DNA of 64,000 nucleotides from Halichoerus grypus (Eukaryota > Chordata > Mammalia > Carnivora > Phocidae), in contig NC_135720.1 in the NCBI RefSeq assembly GCF_964656455.1, positions 55,516,598 to 55,580,597 of the forward strand, in the 5' to 3' direction. The translations under genes and the position numbers were made by a program. Positions 46,130 through 59,325 of this stretch are shown in pieces. The notes below the pieces were generated by a model that searched no databases, had not been told where the DNA came from, and saw nothing but the letters and a program-made list of their open reading frames with translations. The stretch's first letter is position 1. Every line of letters starts with the position of its first letter.

Positions 46130-47572
46130 TGGTAAAATTTACATACAGTAAAATGACAAACTTGTGTGTCTGGGTTTTTTTTTTTTTTTTTTTTTTTTGC
46201 TTAACAATGTTTATGCTAGTTGTTACATTGTTGAATGTATTAAAAGTTAATTATTTTTTATTGACAAATAGTCTTCCACTATAAAAATACATCATACTTT
46301 TTTTAATATAACCTTCTGCTGATGAGCATTTGAGTTGCTTCCAGTTTTTTATTATGAGTAACATTGATATAAACAATCTTATACAAATCTCTGTGTGTGT
46401 TTGTGTGTATTTTAATTTCTTTTGGATAAATAATTGATAGTGAAATTATTGGGTCATAGTGTATACATAATGTAATAAGAAACTTCCAAGTCATTTCCCA
46501 ATGTGGCTGAACAATTTTATGTATATCTCATCAACAATGTATGAGAATTCCAGTTGTTCTTTATCTTCACATACATCTGTTGTCAGTTTTATTTTTTTCT
46601 CATTTAGCCATTCCAGTGTAGGAAAATGGCTTCCCACTGTAGTTTTAATTTGCATTTCCATAATGCATAATAGCATTAAATACCTTTTCTTTTTTTTCTT
46701 TTTTTAAGATTTTATTTATTTTTTGACAGAGAGAGAGACAGTGAGAGAGTGAACACAAGCAGGGGGAGTGGGAGAGGGAGAGGCAGGCTTCCCGCGGAGC
46801 AGGGAGCCCGATGCGGGGCTCGATCCCAGGACCCTGGGATCATGACTTGAGCCAAAGGCAGACACTTAACGACTGAGCCACCCGGGCGCCCCGCATTAAA
46901 TACCTTTTCATGTGTTATTCACCATTTATCTTTTTTTTAATCAAGTGTATGTTTAAATATCCTGCACACTTCTAATTGGGTTGTTTATTTTTATTATTAG
47001 TTGTAGGAATCCTTAAAATATTCTGAACTCATCATTTGTCAGATATATGTTTTATAAATATTTTCTCTTGGTCTCTGGTTTGCCTTTTCATTTTCCTAAT
47101 TGTGACTTTTGAAGAGTAGTTTTTAATTTTTGTAAAGTTTAATTTATTATTTTTTCCTTAAGGATGTATAGTTTTTCTGTCTCTATCTTTGTCTTCCACA
47201 AGGTGATTAAGAATTTCTTTTTTATTTTCTTCTACAAGAGTTTTTAGCTTTATCTTTGACACTTAGATCTATGATCCATCTTGAATTAATTTTGTGGAAG
47301 ATATGAAGCAGAAGTTGTTTCATTATCATTCATGTGTTTATCCAGGTGGCCCATCACCATTTGTTGAAAGCTTTTTTCCCTCCATTGAATTCCCATGGTG
47401 TCTTTGCCAAAAGTCAATTTCTGGTGTATGTGTGTGTCTGTTTCTCTAACCTGCTCCACTGATACATTGTCTACCTTTATGTAAATACCACACCATCCTG
47501 ATTACTGTAAGCTTTATAGTTCTGATATCAGGTAGTGCATCATCTAATTTTGCTCTTATTAAAAATGATTGT
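46130..47572 (-). mobile_element. Old L1 ORF2 fragment, antisense
   Basis: The reverse complement follows the ORF2 C-terminal half through blocks such as CACCATTTGTTGAAAGC (47357) and ATTTGCATTTCCATAATG (46650). Many stops. A young SINE is inserted at 46689-46892. Confidence 0.85.
46673..46908 (-). mobile_element. CAN-SINE with perfect 16-bp target duplication
   Basis: The SINE spans 46689-46892. GCATTAAATACCTTTT flanks it at 46673-46688 and 46893-46908. The head is intact (GGGGCGCCC... in antisense), and the body carries the canonical GGGCTCGATCCCAGG. Confidence 0.97.
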
Positions 47573-47697
47573 TTTTAGAGAATTTCATTTCTGAGAAAAT
47601 GGAATATAGTTTGCCATAATCCTCCAGTTAAGTACAACTAACAACCCTGGGCATTTTATAAAAAACAAACAAACAAACAAATATAAGACTCTGAAAG

Positions 47698-48026
47698 TGG
47701 AAGTGGAAGGCATGAAAGGAAGTGATAAATGTGTGCATAAAAATTTAGGTATACTAAATGCAATGTGTTATGTTGGATTGGATCCTAGAACAGAAAAAAG
47801 ATATGGGTGGAAAACTAATACAATCTGAATGAAGTATGGAGCTTAGTTAATAATAATGTAACAGTGTTGGTTTCTTAGTTATGACAAATGTACCATGGTA
47901 ATGTAAGATGGTATTGTTAGGGGTAACTGGGTGTGGAGTACATGGTAACCCTCTGTACTGTCTTTGCAACTTTTCTGTAAACAATTAAATTATTCTAAAA
48001 TAAAATGTTAATTAAAATTAAAAAAA
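47698..48026 (+). mobile_element. Short L1 3'-end insertion
   Basis: An L1-type 3' UTR with 'GTTTCTTAGTTATGACAAAT', GTACCATGGTAATGTAAGA and CTTTTCTGTAAACAATTAA, ending in an A-run. Flanks AAGACTCTGAAAG and AAGACTCTGGAAG look like a target duplication (12 of 13). Confidence 0.7.
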
Positions 48027-49173
48027 AAGACTCTGGAAGGAGGAGAGTAGATGGTAGACTTACCAGGAACCTCAAATCCAGGCAACAACATTGTGATGAG
48101 TTCCCTAGGGGTTTTATTCTTGCCTTCTTGCCTCATATATCCCATACTTGGAGCTGAAGAAACCTGCTACCCAGACAGTTGTATGGGCACAGACAATGGA
48201 AGCCTTAACAAAAGCCCACTGTCCAGCTAGAGGACTAGGAAAAGGACAGCTTATCAAGATAGAAAAAATTTAAGCAATAACAACTCTAATACAGGAAAAC
48301 ATCACAGAAAAATCTCTTGCCCTTACTCCTACCCATTCCAACAAAGGCCTTGATTCCAACTTCATCTGAGGGTGCAGTGTGGTATTCTAATCTACCCTCT
48401 CCATCCCTGCTGGGGTGTTGTCATAATGGACTAGTAAAGGGCCAGAATTTTCACTCCCTACTGGTGGAAAGTAGTCATCCTCTTCCCCCTTCTTTTGTTA
48501 TGTCAATGGAGACCACTTGGAGAGCCCCACCCAGTAGTAATAAGGAACCCCTTTCCCCTAATTACTGGGTAGGTTGTCTGAGGAATCGAACCAGAGAGTC
48601 AAGACTTACATGACTTCTCAGCATTAATGAGGCTGCCTCCCTGTGTTGTCAGTGAAGGCCATATGGACAGCCAGAAATCCTACTCCTGCCCAGCAGGAAT
48701 AGGAAACTTTTTGGATGTCAAGAGATGCCAGTCTGGGAACCTGGACCTCTAACCTCACCTGGAAGTAATGAGGTAACAGAGGAAGCTATCTAAGATGAAG
48801 GATTTAGATAGAATCCAAAATCTCATAACATAATACCCATAATGTCAAGATTTTAATAGAAAACCACTCATTATACCAAGAATCAGATCTCAAACAGAAT
48901 GAGAAATGATATCCAATAGATGCCAACACTGATGGTAGATATGTTAGAGTTAGCTGACAAAGAGTTTAAGTAGATATCATAAAAATGCTTCAATGCACAA
49001 GCTTGAAACAAATGAACAAATAAATAGAGATCCTCAACAAAAATAGAAGACATAAAAAAGAACCAAATAGAATTTTTAGAACTTAAAAATACGGTAAGAT
49101 AAATTTTAAAAACCTCAATTTGTGGGCTCAAGAACAGAATTGAAGAAACAGAAGAAAGAATTAGAGAGCTGGT

Positions 49174-49363
49174 GGGGCGCCTGGGTGGCTCAGTTGGTTA
49201 AGCGACTGCCTTCGGCTCAGGTCATGATCCTGGAGTCCCAGGATCGAGTCCCGCATCGGGCTCCCTGCTCAGCAGGGAGTCTGCTTCTCCCTCTGACCCT
49301 CCCCCCTCTCATGTGCTCTCTCTCTCAAATAAATAAATAAAATCTTTAAAAAAAAAAAAAAAA
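49174..49363 (+). mobile_element. CAN-SINE, young subtype with intact pol III boxes
   Basis: Head GGGGCGCCTGGGTGGCTCAG, tail of AAATA units and a 17-A run. Flanks share AAAGAATTAG and GCTGG, with a 4-base difference. Among the best-preserved copies here. Confidence 0.96.
49186..49251 (+). promoter_or_regulatory. Pol III internal promoter (A box, B box) of SINE
   Basis: A-box-like TGGCTCAGTTGG at 49186-49197 and B-box-like GGATCGAGTCC at 49241-49251, spaced as in tRNA-derived SINEs. Sequence only; activity is unknown. Confidence 0.7.
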
Positions 49364-50215
49364 AGAATTAGCTGGAAAATAGGAACAATAGAAATTATAT
49401 AATCTGAAACACAGACACTTGTGGAATTATTACAAAAGATTTATATTCATGTTATTAGAGTCCTGGAAGGAAAGGTGAAAGAGAATAGGGTTGAAAAAGT
49501 ATTCTAAGTATTCTAAGAAATAATAGCTGATGATTTTGCAAATGTGGCAAAAGACGTAGACCTGCATGTTCAAGAAGCTGAGTAAATCTCAAACAATAAA
49601 CACAAAAACACATCATGAGCAAACTTCTGAAAACTAATGAAAGAGAAAAAATCTTGGAACCAGAAAGAGAAAACTAACACCTTACCTATTGGGGTAAATA
49701 ATTGGAATAACATTAGACAGCTTATCAGAAAATATAGAGGTCATAAAGAGGTGGCATGACATATTTCAGTTGCTGGGAAAAAAAGAGCTATCAATGCACA
49801 ATTCCACACTCAATGAGAATATCCTTCAGAAATGAAGGGGAAAAAATCAAGATATTCTTCAGTGATGGAAAACTTAAAGCATTTGATGCCAGCAGACATA
49901 ACCTAAAAAAATGACTAAAGGAGGTTCTCTAAACAGAAAGGAAACAATAAAAGAGAATCTTGGAATATCAGAAAGGAAGAGTAAACATGGTAAGCAAACA
50001 TATAGATAAATACAACAGATATTCCCCTTACTCTTGAGTTTTCTTAATTATGTTAAATGGCTGAAGCACAAATTATGACACTGTCTGATGTGATTTTAAG
50101 AGTAAGTAGGTAAAATATTTAAAGCAATTTTATTATAAATGTAGGGGATAAGATTTCTGTACTTTACTCAAAGTGGTATAATGATGACACCTGATAAGTT
50201 ATGTTTGTGTATGTA

Positions 50216-50246
50216 TATATGTGTATATATATTTATTTATTTATTT

Positions 50247-50277
<31 letters not shown>
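50216..50277. repeat. (TATATG/TTTA)n and (TG)n simple repeats in old L1
   Basis: AT-rich units, then TTTATTTATTTATT, then about 14 TG units at 50250-50277. Confidence 0.9.
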
Positions 50278-50280
<3 letters not shown>

Positions 50281-53200
50281 GGAACACCACAGCAACCACT
50301 AAAAAAGCTATACAAAGAGATGCACTTACAAACACTATAGATAACACAAAATAAAATTTGAAATTGTTTAAGTAACCTCCAGGAAGGCAGGAGAAAGAAA
50401 ACAAGGGGATAAAAAACAGAGCATCAGAGCTAAAAATAAAATAGCAGATGTAAACTCTAACATATCAATTATTAGATTAGGTGTAAATAGTGTAAGTACA
50501 TCAATTAAAAGACACATATAGGCATGTTGAATTAAAAACCCTGATCCAGGTATATGCTGTTTCAAAGAAAATCACTTCAAGTATAACAATATAGGGAGGC
50601 TAAAAGTAATAGGATAGGATAGAAAAAGATATGTCATGCAAACATTAACCAAGGAAAGCAGGATTGACTATATTAATATCAGATAAAGTATACTTCAGAA
50701 CAAAAAGTAAAATTGCTGGAGATGGGGGATATTACACAATGATAAAAGGACCAATCCATCAAGAAAACATAGCAATCCTAATGTTTATACACCAAGTAAT
50801 AAAGCCACACGATATATGAAGCAAAAAAGATAGAACTGAAAAAACGAATAGACAAATCCACAATTACAGTTGGAGACTTAGGTATCCCTCTCTTAAAATG
50901 ATAGAGCTAGACAAAAATTCAGCAAAGATATAGAAAAATTCAACAGAAACATCAACCAACAAGACCTAATTATCCATCAACAACAAAATACACATTTTTT
51001 CAAGTGCCCATGGAACATATACAAGATGGACAATATCTTAGGACATTAAATAAACCTCAACAAATGTGAAGGAATTGAAATCATAGAGTGTTTTCTCCAT
51101 CCACAATGGAATCAAACTAGAATTCAATAACAGAAAGATAATAGGGAAGTCTCCAAACACTTGGAAACTAAAAAGCGTACTTATAACATACATACATAAA
51201 TAATCCTTGGTTCAGGGAGAGAGCTTTAAGGACTTTAAGAAGAAAGTCTTAAGGAAAATAAAAATATATTGAACTGAATGAAAATGAAAATACAGCACAT
51301 TAAAAAATACAACATATCAAAATTTGAGAGGCACAACCTAAAGTGGTGCTGAGAAGGAAATCTATGGCACTAAATGTATATATTAGAAAGGAATATTGTT
51401 TCAAATTAGTAATCTATACTTCCTACCTAAACGTCCAAGAAAAGGAAGAGCAAAATAAACTGAAAGCAAGCAGCAGGAAGGAAATAATACACATAAGAGC
51501 AGAAATTAATAAAATTTTTATTAAAACAGAAAAATAATAGAAAATGTCAACAAAATGAAGAGTTGGTCCTCTGACAAGATCAATAAAATTGATGAAGCTC
51601 TGTCATGATTGTCAAAGAAAAGGGAAAAAAATACCAATATCAGGAATAAAACAGGAGTTATTGCTGCAAACCCTATAAATATCAAAACCAATTCTAAGGT
51701 AATAAATACTATGAACAACTTTACAAACATAGATTTGACTAGATGAAATCAATCAACTTCTTGAGAAATACAAACTATCATAACTCATCCAGTATCAAAT
51801 AGATAATGTGGATATCTCTATAAATATAAAGGAAATTGAATTGGAAATTAAAAAAAAAAAAACTGAAAAAGGATTTTTTAAGGCCCAGATGGTTTCACTG
51901 GACAATTCTATCAAATATTTACAGGAGAATTAGCACCAATTCTACATAATCTATTCCAGAAAATAGAAGAATAGGGGACACTGCCCAACTAATTTTATGT
52001 AGGTAGTATTATTTTGTTACCAAACCAGGTAAAAAAAAGTACAAAAAATTTTAAGAAGAAACTACTGACCAATATCTCTCATGCATATAAATATAAACAT
52101 TTTTAAGAAGATTTTAGCAAGTAGAATTCACCAGTATATAAAGTAGTTATATACCAAGACCAAATGGGGTTATTCTAGGGTTATAAGACTGGATCAGTTT
52201 GAAAATCAAATGATGTAATCTATCACATGAACAGGCTGGTAAAGAAAATCATATGGTCATATCATTGATTCAGGAAAAGCAATTGACAAAATTAAACACT
52301 CATTCATGACTAAAAACTCTCAAAAAAAAAAAAAAGGACTAGAGGCAATTTTCCTCAACTTTATTAAGCATCTACATAGGACCTATAACTAACATTATAC
52401 CTTATGATGAAGATTGAATGCTTCCTCCCTAAGGTCAAGAACAAGACCAGGATTTCTGCTATCACCAATTTAATTTACCATATGGTAGAAGTTCCAGCCA
52501 ATTCAATAAGACAAGAAAAGGAAATATAAGGCATATGTATTGAAAAGGAAGAAATAAGCTGTCCTTATTTTTAAATAATATGTATGTCTACACAGAGAAT
52601 CCCAAGGAATTAGAATTGAATTAGTAAAGGTAAAGGATACAAAATGAGCATACAAATTAATTGTATTTCTATACACTAGCAATGAACATGTGTACACAAT
52701 AATTAAAAATACAATACCACTTACAAAAAAATACAATGCCACTTACAATTGCTCAAAGAAAATGAAATAGGTATAAATCTAACAAAATATGTACAGGACA
52801 TAGATGCTGAAAACTATAAATGCTGATAGAAGAAATCAAAGACCTAAATAAATGGAGAGAAAACTGTGTTCATGGATTGATTGGAAGACTCAATATAATT
52901 AAGATGTCACCTCTTCACAAATTGGTATACAGATTCAGTGCATTTATTAACCAAAATCCCAGCAATTTGTTTTGGTAGATACAGGCAAGATTGTTCTAAA
53001 ATTAATATGGAAAGGCAAAGGGACTAGAATAGCTAAAACAATTTTGAAAAAGAATTAAGTGGAAGAAATCAACATGCCTGACTTTAACACTCATTATATT
53101 GCTATAGTAATCAAGACTGGGTGATATTGGTGAGGGATAGGTCAAGAGATGACTCAGAAATTGACCCATAAGAAGTACCAATTAATATTTGGCAAATGTG

Positions 53201-53814
53201 TATAACCAATACAATGAAGGAAAGATAGTTTTTTCAACAGTTGATGCTAGGGTGATTGGACATCTGTAGGCCAAAAAGTGAAACTTCACTTAGGTTTCAC
53301 ACCTTATACAAGTATTAACTCAAATGGATCATGAACTTAAATGTACAATGTAAAGTTATAAAACTTTTCAAGACAGAAAATCTTCAGTATTTAGGGGTCA
53401 GCAAAGAGTTCTTTAACTTGACACTAAAAGCACAGTTTATGAAAAGAAAAATTGATAAATGAGGCTTCATCACAATCAAGTATATTTTGCTCTGCAAAAG
53501 ATCCTAGTAAAAGGATAAAAAGACAAAGTGTATAATGGGAGAAAGTGTTTGCAAATCACATACCTGACAAAGCACTAGCATCTATATATAATATATCAAG
53601 AATTGTCAATAGTCAACAGTAAAACACCAAACAATCTACATAGAAAATAGGTGAATGACATGAAGAGACATCTGTTGAAAGATGACATACAGATCACAAG
53701 CACATGAAGAGATTTTAACATCATCAGCCATTAGAGAAATGCAAATTAAAACCATGAATGTTATCACATTCCTGTCAAAATTGGGTATATATATTAGGAT
53801 GCATAATCAATGAG

Positions 53815-54880
53815 TCAGTTATGCTCTATTTCTTTCGCTATTTTTTCTTCGTTTTTAGACTGAATAATTTCTGTTGATCTTTCTTCATGTTCACTAACCT
53901 TTTATTGTGTAGTCTACAATCTAATTTTTTGCCCATCCATTGCATTTTTCATTTCACACATTGTATCTTGTAGCTCTAGAATTTTCATTTAGTTCTTTTT
54001 AAAATTTCTTTTTTGAGACTATTTATTCACTCTATGTTTTTGAACATAGTAATAGTTGTCTTAATGTCTTTGTTGCTCATTCTAACAACTGGGTAATCTC
54101 GAATGTGGATAATCTTGCCTACTTCCATTCCTATTGACTGTTTTTGTTTTCCTTGATTAGGGATCACATTTTCCTGCTTTGCAGATCTAATCATTTTGGA
54201 CAACTACCTCATACGTTTTGCCAAGTTTTAAGCTATTTATGGTAGGAGAGCCTGTCTAAGACTAATTATGCTGTCATAGCCAGGAGTGGAAATTGACATA
54301 GAAAGCTTCACATAGGGGTGCCTGGGTGGCTCAGTCATTAAGCATCTGCCTTCGGCTCTGGTCATGACCCCGGGACCCTGGGATTGAGACCCACATCGGG
54401 CTCCCTGCTCAGCGGGAAGCCTGCTTCTCCCTCTCCCACTCCCCCTGCTTGTGTTCCCTCTCTCGCTGTGTCTCTCTGTCAAATAAATAAATAAAATCTT
54501 AAAAAAAAATTAAAGTTTCACATACATCTTTTTTATTTTTTTGCTGGCTTGATTTTATATGTTTAAACTTTTAAGTCATGTGAAATTTTTTTGGTGTCTG
54601 AGGTGAGGTAAATATATAAACATTTTTTTTCCTTAATTTATCAAAGTGAAAGAATCAATATTTTTACTGATACTGCTGTTTAACTTACTGTGTATTTAAC
54701 TTTTTATATATTACAATGTGTTTTGAGTATATATACTATGTTGCATTATCTTCCCTTTGGTCTGGTATCTATTGGTTTTAATTCCTATAGCTGTATAAGA
54801 GATTTAATGTCTATTAAGTAAAGTGTACCATTATTACTTAAATTTTAAAATTTATATTTAAATTAGTTATATTTATAACC
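53815..54880 (-). mobile_element. Old L1-derived sequence, antisense, interrupted by a SINE
   Basis: 53815-54300 ('TTTAGACTGAATAATTTCTG', TCTAGAATTTTCATTTAGTT) resembles antisense L1M sequence, and 54580-54880 resembles antisense ORF2. The two parts may belong to different copies, since their order is not what one element would give. Identification is moderate to weak. Confidence 0.5.
54302..54524 (+). mobile_element. CAN-SINE with 13-bp target duplication
   Basis: The SINE spans 54315-54511, with head GGGGTGCCTGGGTGGCTCAG. Flanks AAAGCTTCACATA and AAAGTTTCACATA (12 of 13). It has a long CT-rich section and AAATA tail. Confidence 0.96.
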
Positions 54881-56399
54881 TGTTTATTCTCCCAAATAAA
54901 CTTTAGAATTATTTTTTAACATTAAAGAAAAATCCCACCCAGATATTTAGAGAATATTGTTCAGTCTTTAATATAGGAAAAATTGTTTTTAGGTCATTTC
55001 AGGGACAGAATCAATTTGAGGAAAAAGAAAAAAAAAACCTGTCGGCTTATTTCCAGATAGTTTTCCTCTGACCTACAAAGAGAATCTAACAGTTATTTCT
55101 GTAGACTGTTAAGAGGTATGTCTACTGTTTTCTTTGAGGAGACAGCAATGACAGGGAAAAACTGAACAAATTAAGGTGATGTAACTAACCAATCTGTTTT
55201 CAAAATGTCTGAACATGGAGGTATTAAGTTTTATATCATGTTATTTTTTACTTGGTTTCTAAAGACTTTCTTATAATTAGAATAGAATGAACTTCCTGTG
55301 ATTATAATCCAGCATAATTTACCAGGCAATGATGAATCAATTCCTCAAATATGTATTGTCACAGAGTTTGAGTTTATTGAAGGTGGTAATAGGTATATAT
55401 TTAAAATAACTCTTTGAAGCAAACACTCACAAAGTATTCATAGTAATGGAAACTATGATTGATGCCATGGAAATGTTCTTACACTGAGAACATAAGTTTT
55501 TCCAATTTGCTTAAAATTTTTGTACTTTTAAGTGGAAAAATCAACTTGGATGATATGATCTCCAATTGAATGTGTATCATTGAAGACCAACACAAGTTTA
55601 TAGTGTTGAAATCCTAATAAAACCTTCAGCTTGAATTCAAATCTTTTTCAGAGTCAGGATTGATAGGATATTTATTTCCCTGTGTGTGTTTTGAAGATTT
55701 AGTGTACTTTCTACAGAACTGCTAAATATACATGTCCTTTAGTTCAATTCAGAGAAAACACGCTTTCCTTTTCTGTGTGTTTGTGTACATGCTATAGCTC
55801 ATACTGACCATATTGAGACTTGAAAATATTCATTATCCTTTCTACTTATCAGAAGGAAATGCAAAGCTGTTCTGCCTCTAGCACTGGGTTAAAGCTCAGT
55901 CTAAAAAATGCTTTAAATGTCAAGACCTTGGAGAAGTTGCACTGATGAAATGAGAGAGGAAACTTGGCTTTCTGAATTACTTTGCCTTTTTTATACTTGA
56001 TGTCTGTATATATTTTATATATTTTTCTTTCTTTATTCAGTATTTGTTGTGTGTTGGTGGTCATAATGTAATAGAAAGCATCTGGTTGGCATGTGAGCTG
56101 CATTGCCAAAGTCTAACACTATAGGATATATGATTTGCTATTGTCTTTTCTTTGAAGCGAGCATTCTTCATTTCTTGCCTGGAAGAAAAGGGCAATGCTA
56201 TACTTTATTAAAGTTAGACAGATGGAGAGTGGATTTTGGGGATTTAAATGAAGAAAACAACCATACAGGGATAAGAAAAAATACGTATGTCGCTTATGAG
56301 AAACCAGATTAAATTAAATACTGTTACACAATAGACACAGCAGGGATGAGAATGAGAAGAAAGAGGTGAATCATAATAAAAATAAAACAACATTAATAG
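54881..56399. other. Unique AT-rich DNA
   Basis: No gene or repeat recognised. An 86-codon antisense frame at 55849-56109 shows no domain. Confidence 0.5.
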
Positions 56400-56550
56400 T
56401 GATAATACTATTAATTTATTGAGCACTTATATGCCAGACATTGTGCTAAGCACTAAACATGTTTTCTCATATGTAATTCTCAGGTAAATGCTTTGGTCCA
56501 GATATTATTGTTATTACAATTTTTGAGTCTCAGAAAGTGACTTGCTCAAA
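56400..56550 (-). repeat. MIR relic, antisense
   Basis: TATTGAGCACTTATATGCC, then ATTGTGCTAAGCACTAAAC and GTGACTTGCTCAAAG are the inverted MIR core. Truncated where the SINE begins. Confidence 0.8.
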
Positions 56551-56554
56551 GATT

Positions 56555-56797
56555 GATTGATTATTTATTTATTTATTTATTTATTTATAAGATTTATTTA
56601 TTTATTTTAGAGAGAGAGCGTGCACACATGCGCGTGTGAGTGGGGGAAAGGGCAGAGGGAGAGAGAGAGAATCTCAAGCAGATTCCCTGCTGAGTGTAGA
56701 GTCTGACACGGGGCTTGACCTTAGGACACTGAGATCATGATCTGACCCGAAATCAAGAGTCAGATGCTTAACTGAGTGAGGCACCCAGGTTCCCCCT
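56555..56797 (-). mobile_element. CAN-SINE, older, with (ATTT)n tail
   Basis: ATTT/ATTG repeats at 56555-56605 are the expanded inverted tail. The body includes TGAGATCATGATCTGACCC, and the inverted head is GAGGCACCCAGGTTCCCC. Diverged. Confidence 0.9.
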
Positions 56798-57594
56798 AAA
56801 GTAACTTTAATATTAACAGAAATCTGTAGACTATTAGGAGAGGAATAGATCTGGTAGGCCATTTGGTGAAATAATAAAAATAATAGTGACAGTAATATCA
56901 TTAATTATAATTGCTAATATTTAATCTGTGCCTACTATGTGCCTTTTACTTTATAGGTGTTATATTGTGTATGGTTATAATGACTCTATGAAATGAGTAC
57001 TGTTTTTCTCATTTTAGAAATAAGAAAATTAAGACACTGAAAGATTGTATAAATATGGAGAATGTCCTCTAAATTATCACTACTTCTTTTTCAAATTCTG
57101 AACCAGTTGGGAAGGAAGCCAAGATGTCAGCTAGTGGAAAATCAAAATACCATGTTTGTAGCTGACATATTAGAATGTGGCTTCTTTCTGTGGGCAATTG
57201 AACTTTTTAAGAAGAAACCTCAGGCATAGTCCTGCTGGCCCAGGTATGCCTCTCCAAATGGAGGTTGTGTTTTGTAAGAGTTAGGGCATGACAGAACAGA
57301 GTAGAATATGGGCTCTATGTTGGTGAGTTCATTCCTGAGAGCAAATAAGGGCAGGCATTTGGCCTTGAATTCTCATTTTTCCCAACTAAATTCACCAACC
57401 AGATATGCTATCCATCCCCAGGGTTAAATGAGGCAATGGAGAGAGGGCTGGAGGACAAAGTTAATGAAATCCCTCCAGGAGGAAGGAAACAGAAAGAGTG
57501 CAGACAAATGTTCTCCCCAACAAAGTGCCAATTGGTAAAGCAGCTCTACTCATTGGTATACACTGGCAGTGTTTCTGGTATGTCAGTAAGATAA
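56798..57594. other. Unique DNA with one MIR relic
   Basis: Contains the MIR at 56895-57060. The rest, including an antisense 88-codon frame at 57461-57727 that overlaps a second MIR, has no recognised gene. Confidence 0.45.
56895..57060 (-). repeat. MIR relic, antisense
   Basis: GCCTACTATGTGCCTTTTAC, then 'CTCATTTTAGAAATAAGAAA'. Confidence 0.72.
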
Positions 57595-57680
57595 TGAATA
57601 TAAAGCACTTAGTACAATGTCTGGAACTTGGAAGCACACAATAAATGGTAGCTATTAATATTATTATCAATAGAGAGCTG
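57595..57680 (+). repeat. MIR 3' fragment
   Basis: AAAGCACTTAGTACAATGTC, then GGAAGCACACAATAAATGG, matches the MIR 3' end in sense. Confidence 0.7.
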
Positions 57681-58394
57681 ATGCCCAGTTTTAGAGTCAG
57701 GTTTTTCTGCCTCCTGAGCTCACACACTTACTTAACCCTGTACTGCTTCCCAGGGCATGCTCATGAGAAGGGATTATGTTTTCATTGTGCTGGATGCTGA
57801 TCTTTCCACAAAGTAGCTTTGTCTTTATTCAACTGCATAGGACAGGACAAACGATGGGCAGAGATCTGTAGTGTGCATCGATACCCTTCAGCAGCCGCGT
57901 GGGGAGCCTTTGGCCATCACTCGGTAGGAAGGAGTCTGTCTTGCAGTGGCCCAACAGTGGTTTTGGAAACTCAGGCTTTGTTCTTTCCAAATCAGGCTTA
58001 ACTAGGTCTCAAGTAAAACAAAAGTAATGGTTTTTTAGCAAACTACTGCTTTCTTCATGAACACCTTGTAACTTCAAAGACTCACTTCTGTGGAAACTAA
58101 ACAGCGTGAGCAGAATGCTGCCAATTTACAGAAAGTTTGAAGATTCTTGGAGATTCTTTGATGACAGCAACTGCTTTTTCATTAGTCTGGAAGGCTATTT
58201 TTGGATAACCCAGAGTTTGAGGAAAAAAATAAAATAAAAGCAAAGATACTTCAACACATGTTTATTTTTTTCTTATAAATTTCTGGGTAAAGGAGTGCGA
58301 TGTTAAAAATTTTTAGGCATGTGTGTGCCATATATATATGGGAGGGGGGAGAGCATGACAGAGAAGGAGGCAGGCATGGACCTCTCTACCACTC
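57681..58394. other. Unique DNA
   Basis: 57840-58010 is slightly GC-richer. No exon or RNA gene recognised. Confidence 0.45.
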
Positions 58395-58560
58395 TGTCAC
58401 CTTACCTAGCCTATTATGTGCTGGGTACTGTTCTATTTGTCTGCATTATCTCATTTAAGACTTTGTCTAGCTTGTTCGCTTCCATATCTCTAGTGTCTGG
58501 CTCAGTGCCTTACACGTAGCAAGAATTTGTAAATATTTGTTGATTGTTGAATCCATGAAA
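58395..58560 (+). repeat. L2/MIR relic mixture
   Basis: CTATTATGTGCTGGGTACTG (MIR-like, inverted) is followed by AGTGCCTTACACGTAGC and AAATATTTGTTGATTGTTGA, typical of the L2 3' end in sense. Confidence 0.5.
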
Positions 58561-59084
58561 TACTAAGAATAAAACAATTAGTTAATATGAAGGAATGAAA
58601 TGTAATGTACATGTTTCTAATACTCATAGTTTTCAATTCCTGCTTCTAGTTAATTCAACAATAAACAGTTATTGACCTATTATGTGACAGAAGATGTATA
58701 AAACCATGAGAATATAGCTAAACAGTTCACACACCCTTGATTTAGTGAACTCAGCATTGCCCAGTGTATGCCATTTTAACCAGTGAATCTTGAGGCTTAT
58801 TAAATCTTAAAATTTATTTGTCTTTGTCAATTAAACAGATTGGGAGGGGTGGCACCTGTGTGTCTGAAGTGCTGACAGATGCTGATTTTTAATGGCTCTG
58901 AATTGATGATGTGGTGATGACAACACATTCCAAACATCACTTTGTTCTAAGAGTTAATAAAAGCAACATCCTTCTGTCTAATTTTGCATTTAATCAACTA
59001 AGTCAAGCAATCAGAATTTGGCTTTAACTTTTGTAGAACACAATCTTAAAATAAGATGATGATGATCAGAACTATTCTTTATTA
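58561..59084. other. Unique DNA with a conserved-looking stretch
   Basis: 58800-59040 is free of repeats and rich in TAAT- and TTTGCAT-like words. It is listed in the findings as a candidate non-coding element only. Confidence 0.35.
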
Positions 59085-59325
59085 TCCTGTAAGTCCAACT
59101 CAGTGCCAGGCATTTTGTTGGCCACCTGGCATCTTATCTCTAATCCTTAAAATATCCTGCAAGGTAGGAATTATTATTTAAGTTTTATAGGAAAATAAGT
59201 CTCAGAAAAGAGCTCTGACTTGGTCATGCCCACACAGATAGTGGTGCACAGAGAACTCAAACCAGGTCTGACTTCAAAAGCTTTGCCTTTCATCAGGCAG
59301 TGCTGCCCTTTTTATGACCTATAAT
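59085..59325 (-). repeat. MIR relic, antisense
   Basis: AGTGCCAGGCATTTTGTTGG, then ATCTTATCTCTAATCC, GGTCATGCCCACACAGA and GGTCTGACTTCAAAAGC cover most of the inverted MIR. Confidence 0.82.

Larger units (their letters stand above)
47573..53795 (+). mobile_element. Old, nearly full-length L1 (about 5.7 kb net)
   Basis: Runs from a 5' UTR-like start, through ORF1-like sequence (about 49380-50000, with AGAGTCCTGGAAGGAAAGG) and ORF2 (about 50420 on). ORF2 marker blocks include AATATCAGATAAAGTA near 50674, AGTGCCCATGGAACATATAC near 51003 and GGCCCAGATGGTTTCACTGG near 51882. It ends inside the ORF2 C-terminal part. Stops and indels throughout; no functional ORF. Interrupted by an L1 3' fragment (47698-48026) and a SINE (49174-49363). 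Confidence 0.85.
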
